Shown here piece by piece: positions 1-5,789 of a stretch of 6,524 nucleotides of DNA; position 1 is the first letter of the stretch; the number at the start of each line of letters is the position of its first letter. Under the pieces are notes generated by a model. It did not search any database. It had not been told where the DNA came from and worked only from the letters and a program-made list of their open reading frames with translations. The translations under genes were made by a program, and so were the position numbers. Source of the DNA: Pseudomonadota bacterium (GTDB lineage: Bacteria; Myxococcota; Bradymonadia; UBA4248). Location of the stretch: NCBI GenBank assembly GCA_017629415.1, contig JAGBXG010000374.1:1-6524 (forward strand). The letters run 5' to 3'.

Positions 1-66
1 CGTCAGCTTCGTTGCTCCGCTCAGTCCCGTACCGTCAGCACCTGTCAAACTCACGAAAACGCCCAT
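1..66 (-). CDS. Possible 5' end of an unidentified gene leaving the window
   Basis: Reading the minus strand from an ATG at 66-64 gives 22 sense codons to the window edge (starts MGVFVSLTGADG). The composition looks protein-like, but no family can be recognised from so little. An in-frame TAG lies directly before the ATG, so a start further upstream is excluded. No good Shine-Dalgarno sequence is seen; only a weak GGAA lies about 12 nt ahead. It would follow the mal operon on the same strand, separated from it by a terminator and a hairpin block, so it would need its own promoter, and none is evident. The plus strand is also open here. The call rests only on an open frame and is uncertain. 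Confidence 0.22.
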   Translation of the reverse strand, partial: MGVFVSLTGADGTGLSGATKLT

Positions 67-79
67 CTATTGTGGGATT

Positions 80-148
80 CCAAAGGGGCTCAGCCCCTTT
101 GGTGGGGTCTGGGGCAAAGCCCCGGCAGGGCGTGGGGCGGAGCCCCAC
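80..148. repeat. GC-rich triple-hairpin intergenic repeat
   Basis: Three inverted repeats follow one another. The first has 11-bp arms with a single central base (80-90 / 92-102, CCAAAGGGGCT / AGCCCCTTTGG). The second has arms GGGGC / GCCCC around AAA (111-115 / 119-123). The third has 7-bp arms GTGGGGC / GCCCCAC around GGA (132-138 / 142-148). The block is far more GC-rich than the flanks and lies just beyond the operon terminator. It resembles REP/BIME-like extragenic palindromes, which typically sit after operons. Whether it recurs in the genome cannot be seen from this window. Confidence 0.6.
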
Positions 149-160
149 AAAAAATAAAAT

Positions 161-204
161 TCAAAAACAACAAAAGGCTCGTGAAAACGAGCCTTTTGTT
201 GTTG
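161..204 (-). terminator. Rho-independent terminator of the mal operon
   Basis: A perfect 17-bp stem (166-182 pairs with 187-203) closes on a 4-nt loop, GAAA on the plus strand and TTTC on the minus. On the minus strand the stem is followed by a T-rich run (TTTGAATTTTATTTTTT, descending from 165). It starts 15 nt beyond the malG stop codon. The plus-strand side has no T tract, so it should act on mal transcription only. Confidence 0.92.
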
Positions 205-218
205 AGCTAACTTAAGGA

Positions 219-1106
219 TTAGCCTTTGACGCCGCCTGCAGTGAGGCCGCCGACCAAGTGTTTCTGGAGGGCGAAGAAGAGCGCCATAATGGGGATGGAC
301 ACGAGAATGGCGCCAGCAGCGAACAGCCCATAATCGGCGGATTGTGCGCCGACATATTGCTTGAGTGCGACTGGCAAAGTGTACATCGTTTCTTTATTCA
401 TGAGCGTTGCAGCGAGAATGAATTCGTTCCATGCTGTCATGAAAGAGAAGAGGGCTGTAATGGCGATAGCCGGACGGGCAAGGGGCAGAACGATTTTAAC
501 GAAAATCATCCAACGCGGTGCACCGTCCACGATGGCAGCTTCCTCGAGATCTTTGGGAATGGTGTCAAAATATCCTTTTAAGTTCCAGACGCAGAAAGGC
601 AATGCCGATACGCTGTACACGAGAACGAGGCCGAGAATATTGTTGAGGAGTCCGAGTTCGCCGAGGAGGATGTAGAGGGGAATCGTCATGACGACGCCGG
701 GGAACATCTGTGTCACGAGGAAGGCTTGAAGTCCCATTTCACGACCGATGAAGTTGAGGCGGCTGAAGCCGTAGGCGGCTGTACAGGCCAAAAGCACACC
801 GATGAGCGTGGTGACGACTGAGACGATGACCGAGTTTTTCAGCTGATGGACGAACAGATAGTTGCCGTCCTGATCCTGGTTAAAAATGACTTGTTTGAAG
901 TTATCGAGGGTGAATCCGACATCGGAAGAAACGCCGACACCGGCGACATCATTCGGTGTCAATGCCATCTGAACAACCCACAGAACGGGGTAGAGGACGA
1001 GGAGGCAGACGATGATAAGGATTGCATTGTACACGATCTGTTTAATGATCATGTCTTTCTTGTTGAGGCCGACGCTTTCTTCGACCCATTGTTTCTGTTT
1101 GCTCAT
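219..1106 (-). CDS. malG: Maltose/maltodextrin ABC transporter permease MalG
   Basis: Inner-membrane permease subunit of a carbohydrate ABC importer (CUT1 family), forming half of the channel with the MalF domain. The 295 residues are almost exactly the usual MalG length. TM segments lie near residues 24-48, 89-112, 127-148, 154-174, 211-233 and 258-280. The cytoplasmic EAA loop that docks on the ATPase is at 185-207 (DLEEAAIVDGAPRW..F..IVLPL). The C-terminus LVGGLTAGGVKG is the hallmark MalG tail, which in E. coli enters the MalK nucleotide site region. The ATG overlaps the malEF stop as ATGA, and AAGGTG 8 nt upstream can serve as ribosome binding site. The stop is TAA. This is the last gene of the operon, directly before the terminator. 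The MalG family call is firm; the exact sugar is inferred. Confidence 0.95.
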   Translation of the reverse strand: MSKQKQWVEESVGLNKKDMIIKQIVYNAILIIVCLLVLYPVLWVVQMALTPNDVAGVGVSSDVGFTLDNFKQVIFNQDQDGNYLFVHQLKNSVIVSVVTTLIGVLLACTAAYGFSRLNFIGREMGLQAFLVTQMFPGVVMTIPLYILLGELGLLNNILGLVLVYSVSALPFCVWNLKGYFDTIPKDLEEAAIVDGAPRWMIFVKIVLPLARPAIAITALFSFMTAWNEFILAATLMNKETMYTLPVALKQYVGAQSADYGLFAAGAILVSIPIMALFFALQKHLVGGLTAGGVKG

Positions 1107-3598
1107 GACTTTTTCACCTTGGCGGTATCGTCGGCGAGGACGAACTGGGTCAGTTTAGAGTAGAGAACGAGGATAACGAATACGAGCATGGCGTATGCGG
1201 CTGCATACCCATATTGATATTGACGTTCAAAGGCCCATTTATAGGCTTCGGTAACGAGGATTTCCGTCGAACCATCGGGGGAACCCTTGCTGACGAGGTA
1301 GATGATGTTAAATGCGTTGAATGTCCAGATGGAACCGAGCACGACGGAGGGCATGAGGGCTGGCTTGAGCAACGGGAATGTGACGTTGCGGAAGCGTTGC
1401 CATGCGCTGGCACCGTCGACGGCGGCGGCATCTTCAAGATCGCGAGGAATAGCTTGAAGGGCACCGAGGGTCACGACCATCATGAAGGGGAAACCGAGCC
1501 ATGTATTTGTCGTCAAGTTGGCGGCAAATGACGTGAGGAATTCATTAAACCATTCGACGCGTTGCAACCCGAGTGTTGTCAGAAGGTTGTTGATGGCACC
1601 GAAGTTGTGGTCAAACATACCGCGCCAGATCAAAGCGGTGATGTAGTTTGGCATGGCCCAGGGCACGATGAGTAAAACGCGATAAATGCCTTTCAGCTTC
1701 AGCCATGGTTCGCGGAGCAACAGGGCCAGAGCCATACCGATGCCGACGTGAAGGGCAACGTTTGTAATCGTCCACAGAACCGTGACGACAAAGGTGAAAT
1801 AAATCGACATGGAGTCAAGCGGTGAAGCCTGATCTGCAGAGAACAGACGGACGAAGTTGTCCAAACCGACATAAATGAACTGGCCGTTTTGATAGCTGAA
1901 GAACGACAGGAATGCGCCGACGATAAACGGCAAAAATACGAGCACGATCATGCCGATGACGGCAGGTGTGACGAAAAGTGCTGCAATCTTGTTGTCGGTA
2001 TATTCAATATTCTTGGCTTTATGTTTATTCCAAGCCTTGATGCCGAAGACGCATGCGACAGCTAAAAGTCCGCAAACGATTGCGATAAGTGTAAGTGGGT
2101 TACCACCTGTAACGGGGGGAGGCTTGAGCATCGCGATGCGGCTTTGAGCTTCATTCAGTGCGGTGAGCGGTTCAACGAGAGAGTTGGCGCCCTGGATGCT
2201 TGCCATCCAAATAAACACGGGAATGGCGGCAATGAATGATGCAATGCATACGCCAATATGTGTGAGATGACGTTCGCGGGAGACAACGCTAGGGTTTGTT
2301 GCTTTGGCTAAGAAAATGAAGCCGCAGACGATGAGCGACAGGAACAGGAACAGCAGATACGGGGTTTCACCGCTTGGGCCGCCGTACAAGCTCTTCTGGA
2401 GGGCCTGCTGCATGGAACTCCACAAGGAACCCATCTCGGGGCGGTTGCTTGAGGGTACACCGTTATTGAGCTGTGCGAGGAAAGTCGGGGCAATGACTTT
2501 CATGAATTCTGCTTCAGGGCGTGTATCTTGCTGAAGCTGGTCATAAGCGGCCATATAAGCCACGAGCTGTTTGCCTTCGACGATGCGTTTATAAGCGCCT
2601 TCGCTGGCAATATATTTCATCAAGCTGATGGAGGCATCACGGCGTGCTTTCAGGGTTGCTGCAGCAGCTGGATCGGTAGCGGCAGCTTGGATTTCGTCTT
2701 CGGTATCATGGGCCAAATAAATGCCTTCTGCCGTAACATAAGGACCGGCGGGACGTCCGGTTTCATCGATGGTCGGCAAAACGGCGATGCCATAGTTCAA
2801 TTCTTTCTTCAGCTCAGCCATGAACCAAGGTCCGTTAATGACCATGGCGGCATTGCCATCGTTAAACAAGGACTTAATGCGGGCACCATCAACGCCGGTG
2901 GGCATATATTGGCTCAGTTTCTTGGCATAATCAAAAGAGTTGGCAATTTCCTGGGTATTGACGCGGATATTGCCTTCAGCATCAAACAGTGTGCCGTTGT
3001 AACCGTTTAACCAGGCACTGTGGAAAAACAGGTTCGTGTTTTCATAGTCAAGCGCATTTTTCTGCTGAGCTTCGTTTGTATTGGCTTTCATGTACTCGAG
3101 CAATTCGCCGCTTGTCTTGGGCGGATTGGGGACGAGATCCTTGTTATAGAACAAGGCAACGCTCTTGTATGCCAAAGGAATGGCGTACATGCCGCCATTG
3201 TATTTCACAGCTTCAACTGTGACCGGATGATATTGCTGCAGTTCAGCGGCACTCAGATCTTTCGACAAATCGGCGACGATTTTATTGTCTGCCCAGTTGC
3301 CGATCGGGTCATGTGCGCGGATAAAGACATCGGGACCGGACCCGCGAGGCACTGCAGTGAAAACTTTGTTGTCGAAAGATTCGTCGGGAACGGCGAGGAC
3401 TTTGACTTTGATATTCGGATTTTTAGCCTGGAAATCATTGACGACAGACTCGAGTGCTGCGCGTTCATTGTCACGATACGCGTGCCACAAGTCGAGGACG
3501 ACTTCCTGAGCGTTGGCATGCAGCGGTAACATGCAAAACAGCGCCACAAAGCACTGAAGCACGCACCGTGCAAGGCGTGAAGGAAGCATATTCGGCAT
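1103..3598 (-). CDS. malEF: Fused maltose-binding protein and permease (MalE-MalF)
   Basis: One 831-residue protein joins what are usually two: a periplasmic sugar-binding protein and the MalF permease. Residues 1-30 form a Sec signal peptide (hydrophobic core, then ANA before Gln31). Residues about 31-405 are a MalE-like binding protein, with RAHDPIGNWADNKIVADL (95-112) and INGPWF (254-259) then NYGIAVLPT matching the MalE layout. Three extra TM segments follow (about 413-431, 446-468, 501-520). The MalF core then has six TM segments (about 538-562, 598-626, 639-657, 692-715, 747-768, 795-818) and an EAA loop at 720-746 (LEDAAAVDGASAW..). Three TMs between the domains put the binding domain outside and the EAA loop inside, so the topology is consistent. 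The ATG lies 2 nt after the malK stop, with GGGAG 7 nt upstream. The frame is continuous; no separate malE or malF exists here. Confidence 0.93.
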   Translation of the reverse strand: MPNMLPSRLARCVLQCFVALFCMLPLHANAQEVVLDLWHAYRDNERAALESVVNDFQAKNPNIKVKVLAVPDESFDNKVFTAVPRGSGPDVFIRAHDPIGNWADNKIVADLSKDLSAAELQQYHPVTVEAVKYNGGMYAIPLAYKSVALFYNKDLVPNPPKTSGELLEYMKANTNEAQQKNALDYENTNLFFHSAWLNGYNGTLFDAEGNIRVNTQEIANSFDYAKKLSQYMPTGVDGARIKSLFNDGNAAMVINGPWFMAELKKELNYGIAVLPTIDETGRPAGPYVTAEGIYLAHDTEDEIQAAATDPAAAATLKARRDASISLMKYIASEGAYKRIVEGKQLVAYMAAYDQLQQDTRPEAEFMKVIAPTFLAQLNNGVPSSNRPEMGSLWSSMQQALQKSLYGGPSGETPYLLFLFLSLIVCGFIFLAKATNPSVVSRERHLTHIGVCIASFIAAIPVFIWMASIQGANSLVEPLTALNEAQSRIAMLKPPPVTGGNPLTLIAIVCGLLAVACVFGIKAWNKHKAKNIEYTDNKIAALFVTPAVIGMIVLVFLPFIVGAFLSFFSYQNGQFIYVGLDNFVRLFSADQASPLDSMSIYFTFVVTVLWTITNVALHVGIGMALALLLREPWLKLKGIYRVLLIVPWAMPNYITALIWRGMFDHNFGAINNLLTTLGLQRVEWFNEFLTSFAANLTTNTWLGFPFMMVVTLGALQAIPRDLEDAAAVDGASAWQRFRNVTFPLLKPALMPSVVLGSIWTFNAFNIIYLVSKGSPDGSTEILVTEAYKWAFERQYQYGYAAAYAMLVFVILVLYSKLTQFVLADDTAKVKKS

Positions 3599-3600
3599 GA

Positions 3601-4851
3601 TTATTCTCCCTTATCAGCCGGTTCTTCGGCTTTTGCTTCGTCAGGGGCATCTGCTTTTGCATCATCAGCTTTTGCATCATCAGCTTTATCAAGTTTGGCG
3701 GCCTTTTGAATCTCGTCATCGCTCTTTGTGCCATGTGCAATAGCTTTTTCCGTTTCGACATCGAACAGATGGATGGCGCTCATCGGAACATGAAGCTTAA
3801 CACTTTCGCCGTCTTTATAGTTTTTAACTTTGTCGGCTTCGAGCACCGCGAGGAAGTGGAGGTCGCCCAATTTGAAGTGAACATGGCTTTCCCAGCCCAA
3901 GGTTTCGACGACATCGACGGTCACGGTCAAATCGCCAGATTTGTCGCCTTCTGCCAATACGACGTCTTGCGGACGCAGACCCAAAATGACTTTCTGGCCG
4001 TCTTTTACGCTCTTTGCCATTTCTTCATTCAGGACGATGCTGTTGGCTTCATCAATGATGACGCGCATTTTGCCGTTTTCTTCCTTACGCAAATTGCCGT
4101 TTTCTTCCTTAATTTCTGCGTTGATAAAGTTCATGGCGGGGCTGCCAATGAAACCGGCAACAAACTTATTATCCGTGCGTTGGAACAGCTCAAGCGGCGA
4201 GCCTACCTGTTGCAGATAACCGCCATTCAAAACGGCGATACGATCGGCCAGCGTCATGGCTTCGACCTGATCGTGGGTGACGTAAATGATTGTCGTCTTC
4301 ATCTTTTTGTGCAACCGTCGAATTTCCACACGCATTTCATTGCGCAAATGGGCATCGAGGTTCGACAGCGGTTCGTCAAACAAAAATACGGAAGGATCTC
4401 GCACGATGGCACGGCCGATGGCTACGCGTTGACGCTGACCGCCTGAAAGCATCTTGGGCAGTTTGTCTAAATGCTCATCCAAGCCGAGCATCTTACTGGC
4501 TTCATTAACGCGTCTGTCGATCTCATCTTTCGGCATTTTGCGCACTTCAAGACCAAACGCCATATTGCGGCGGTTCGTCATGTGCGGATAAAGTGCGTAG
4601 CTCTGGAAAACCATCGCAATGTCGCGATCTTTCGGGTGAACATCGTTTACACGGCGGTCGCCGATATCCAGCGTGCCATCTGTAATCGATTCCAGACCTG
4701 CAATCGTACGTAAAAGCGTCGACTTTCCGCATCCGCTCGGTCCGACAAGCACCAAAAACTCGCCGTCACGGATATCGAGATCGATGCCCTTGAGCGTGGG
4801 TGCTTGATTGCCATAGCGTTTGACAATACCTCTTAATGTTAAACCGGCCAT
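3601..4851 (-). CDS. malK: Maltose/maltodextrin import ATP-binding protein MalK
   Basis: ATPase subunit that drives the MalEF-MalG importer from the cytoplasmic face. Visible motifs are Walker A GPSGCGKST (37-45), the Q-loop glutamine in VFQSYALYPH (83), signature LSGGQ (135-139), Walker B VFLFDEP with D159/E160, and switch His193. A C-terminal OB-fold regulatory domain occupies about 236-370 (GFIGSPAMNF, GLRPQDV). Total length is 416 residues against 371 in E. coli MalK. The excess is mainly an Ala/Lys/Asp/Glu tail (about 372-416) encoded partly by 15-bp repeats. The OB domain also has a duplicated KEENG unit. The start is supported by GAGGAG 5 nt upstream. This is the first gene of the operon, with a promoter 84-112 nt upstream. 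The ATPase call is firm. Related CUT1 ATPases (UgpC, MsmK type) serve other sugars, but the neighbours indicate maltose/maltodextrin. Confidence 0.95.
   Translation of the reverse strand: MAGLTLRGIVKRYGNQAPTLKGIDLDIRDGEFLVLVGPSGCGKSTLLRTIAGLESITDGTLDIGDRRVNDVHPKDRDIAMVFQSYALYPHMTNRRNMAFGLEVRKMPKDEIDRRVNEASKMLGLDEHLDKLPKMLSGGQRQRVAIGRAIVRDPSVFLFDEPLSNLDAHLRNEMRVEIRRLHKKMKTTIIYVTHDQVEAMTLADRIAVLNGGYLQQVGSPLELFQRTDNKFVAGFIGSPAMNFINAEIKEENGNLRKEENGKMRVIIDEANSIVLNEEMAKSVKDGQKVILGLRPQDVVLAEGDKSGDLTVTVDVVETLGWESHVHFKLGDLHFLAVLEADKVKNYKDGESVKLHVPMSAIHLFDVETEKAIAHGTKSDDEIQKAAKLDKADDAKADDAKADAPDEAKAEEPADKGE
3606..3610 (-). promoter_or_regulatory. Ribosome binding site of malEF inside the malK 3' end
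   Basis: GGGAG on the minus strand lies 7 nt before the malEF ATG and overlaps the last malK codons. Ribosomes ending on malK would stop next to it. This supports translational coupling and the choice of the ATG at 3598 over the second Met three codons further in. Confidence 0.75.
3647..3688 (-). repeat. 15-bp tandem repeats in the malK tail
   Basis: Two near-identical adjacent 15-mers (3659-3673 and 3674-3688, differing at the last base) and a shortened copy before them (3647-3658) encode the ADDAK-type repeats of the MalK tail. The number of units may vary between strains by slippage. The tail lies after the regulatory fold, so changes there should be tolerated. Confidence 0.7.
4070..4111 (-). 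repeat. Internal 24-bp period duplication in malK (KEENG units)
   Basis: An identical 18-mer occurs at 4070-4087 and 4094-4111. It encodes KEENGNLR followed by KEENGKMR in the regulatory OB domain. The identity at DNA level suggests a fairly recent in-frame duplication of eight codons in a surface hairpin. Confidence 0.7.
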
Positions 4852-4856
4852 GCTAT

Positions 4857-4862
4857 CTCCTC
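4857..4862 (-). promoter_or_regulatory. Ribosome binding site of malK
   Basis: GAGGAG on the minus strand lies 5 nt before the malK ATG (4851). It is a strong Shine-Dalgarno match and fixes the start codon. Confidence 0.85.
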
Positions 4863-4934
4863 GTCAGTCATGGTTTGTGGGAAAAAGACATACATTCCGT
4901 TTCGCGCCTTATCTGGGCACAAAAAACCGCCTAA

Positions 4935-4963
4935 ATTCTATACCTTATCGCTAAATCTCTCAA
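4935..4963 (-). promoter_or_regulatory. Sigma70-type promoter of the mal operon
   Basis: On the minus strand, TTGAGA (4963-4958) and TAGAAT (4940-4935) are 17 bp apart, a near-consensus -35/-10 pair. Transcription would begin near 4928, giving a leader of roughly 75 nt before malK. An imperfect inverted repeat TGAA-N3-TTCA (4964-4974) abuts the -35 box and could be a regulator site. It is too short to name one, and no local regulator gene is present in the window. Transcript mapping is lacking, so this rests on sequence match and position only. Confidence 0.7.
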
Positions 4964-5041
4964 TGAATCGTTCAAAAAATCGGGCATATATAATTAATGT
5001 AAGGAAGCTTTGTGAGAGAATATCATGTTTTTAGGGGAGGT

Positions 5042-5103
5042 CGCGCTATTTGCGTTGCAAATACGCGCTTTGTGCCGCGCTATTTGCGTTGCAAATACGC
5101 GCT
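5042..5103. repeat. Duplicated 28-bp palindromic repeat
   Basis: An identical 28-mer occurs at 5042-5069 and 5076-5103, separated by 6 nt (TTGTGC). Each copy is itself a hairpin: CGCG and TATTTGC arms pair with GCAAATA and CGCG around a GTT loop, with one bulged C on the left. Two copies with such a short spacer fit a REP-like pair or a double protein-binding site better than a CRISPR array. It lies about 80 bp upstream of the mal -35 box. Confidence 0.8.
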
Positions 5104-5114
5104 GGCATGGTGGT

Positions 5115-5132
5115 GCCCAATATCCATTGGGC
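5115..5132. repeat. Small hairpin GCCCAAT / ATTGGGC
   Basis: Seven-bp perfect arms (5115-5121 and 5126-5132) enclose ATCC. It directly follows the duplicated palindrome and precedes a C-rich, GCC-repeat stretch (5133-5156), so it may be part of the same composite element. No T tract follows on either strand, so it is not a terminator. Confidence 0.5.
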
Positions 5133-5205
5133 TCCCCCACCCCCGCCGCCGCCGCCATCCCTGCCCGGGTGCGCTGTGCGCACAAAACACAGCTATCCTC
5201 TGGTT

Positions 5206-5245
5206 CTCGCTTTTTGATTCAGAAAATCCTGAATCAAAAGCTGAG
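5206..5245. repeat. Long imperfect hairpin inside paired outer arms
   Basis: An 11-bp perfect core (TTTTGATTCAG 5212-5222 / CTGAATCAAAA 5229-5239) is extended outward by GC/GC and CTC/GAG pairs past single-base bulges, about 16 bp in all. Outside it, AAACACAG plus CTA (5185-5195) can pair with TAG and CTGTGTTT (5287-5298). No T tract follows on either strand, so a terminator role is unlikely. Confidence 0.55.
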
Positions 5246-5380
5246 TTCCTGTCGTTATCAGCGGCACGAACCGAACCTGTGGGAGCTAGACTGTGTTTGC
5301 AGGTTCGAATCATCTCGAGTCTGCGCGCACCGGCTCCGCATGATATGACATCGGCATGATCTCGTCAGAGCATGTCGACA

Positions 5381-5431
5381 GCATGGGTATCTGAGTCAGA
5401 GGGACGGGCTGACGGCAGATACGAATCATGC
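5381..5431. repeat. Three-part stem-loop
   Basis: GCATG (5381-5385), GTATCTG (5387-5393) and GTCAG (5395-5399) pair in order with CATGC (5427-5431), CAGATAC (5416-5422) and CTGAC (5409-5413). This makes 17 base pairs with small internal loops and a 9-nt apical loop. The order of the arms suggests RNA structure or an old palindromic insertion. Function is unknown. Confidence 0.5.
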
Positions 5432-5489
5432 GTTATGTGTGGGATTCCGCTTGATGCGGTCATCATCAAATCGTTAAGGGGATGCGCGA

Positions 5490-5586
5490 ATGAAAAGCAT
5501 GGCATTTATATGGGGTGTGGGGCAACGGTATTGTTGCCATCCCGTGTGATGCCAATGACAATGCGTTTGTGACGATTTTTTTTTAA
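5490..5586 (+). pseudogene. Possible frameshifted small gene of unknown function
   Basis: An ATG at 5490 preceded by AAGGGG (8 nt spacing) opens MKSMAFIWGVGQ.. and hits TGA at 5547 after 19 codons. Removing one G from the GGGG run at 5519-5522 would give a 31-residue protein, continuing GNGIVAIPCDANDNAFVT and ending at TAA 5584-5586. The continuation looks more protein-like than the current end. This may be a decayed gene or remnant, or chance. I do not recognise the family. The same DNA can also fold as a nested hairpin (5501-5553). Confidence 0.25.
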
Positions 5587-5609
5587 AAAAATGAAATTAA
5601 GGTAAAAAT

Positions 5610-5690
5610 ATGGAGGCATTAAGGCTTTCAGAGATGCTGAAAGCTAATGGCTTCTTTGTGATGAAAGCCCAAAAATATGGGAAAACATGA
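5610..5690 (+). CDS. Possible 26-codon peptide upstream of the lipoprotein
   Basis: ATG at 5610 to TGA at 5688 gives a 26-residue peptide (MEALRLSEMLKANGFFVMKA..). AAGG lies 7 nt upstream, a modest ribosome site. The frame overlaps two mutually exclusive hairpins, because GGCTTTCA (5623-5630) can pair with the segment at 5637-5645 or with TGAAAGCC (5662-5669). That arrangement is reminiscent of leader-peptide control, but no T tract terminator follows and no regulatory codon run is visible. It ends 99 nt before the lipoprotein start. It may be a chance frame. Confidence 0.25.
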   Translation: MEALRLSEMLKANGFFVMKAQKYGKT

Positions 5691-5789
5691 ATATCCTTCA
5701 AAAAATCATGGATATCTCGAAATATCTTTGGGATTTTGCATGTTCACACCATTTCATTCAGTTTAGAAATCAAGTGGGAGAGTACAAAA

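Larger units (their letters stand above)
4862..5789. other. 928-bp intergenic region rich in inverted repeats
   Basis: No confident gene is seen in this stretch. It holds the mal promoter at its left end, then a duplicated palindrome (5042-5103), a GCCCAAT hairpin (5115-5132), a GCC trinucleotide run (5143-5156), a long hairpin (5206-5245) enclosed by distant pairing arms (5185-5195 / 5287-5298), a three-part stem (5381-5431), a possible frameshifted small gene (5490-5586), a T9-A7 tract (5576-5591), and a possible short frame with alternative hairpins (5610-5690). Longer open frames across 5012-5572 overlap each other on both strands, lack good ribosome sites and run through the palindromes, so they are not called. 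Confidence 0.7.

Noticed and set aside
258..4713. Plus-strand frames opposite malG, malEF and malK (for example 2528-3010, 3020-3529, 3706-4446)
   Set aside because: They are antisense to genes with full family motifs and have no recognisable domains of their own.
5042..5103. CRISPR array
   Set aside because: There are only two repeat copies with a 6-nt gap and no cas genes; the copies are palindromic hairpins rather than a spaced array.
5206..5245. Rho-independent terminator
   Set aside because: The stem is strong but neither strand has a T tract directly after it, and no gene ends nearby.
5299..5340. tRNA-like T-loop (GGTTCGAATC at 5302-5311)
   Set aside because: The would-be T stem has two mismatches of five, and no acceptor stem, anticodon arm or CCA end can be aligned around it.
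5012..5572. Several open frames of 63-115 codons on both strands
   Set aside because: They overlap each other, cross the duplicated palindromes and GCC run, have no convincing ribosome sites and show no recognisable domain.
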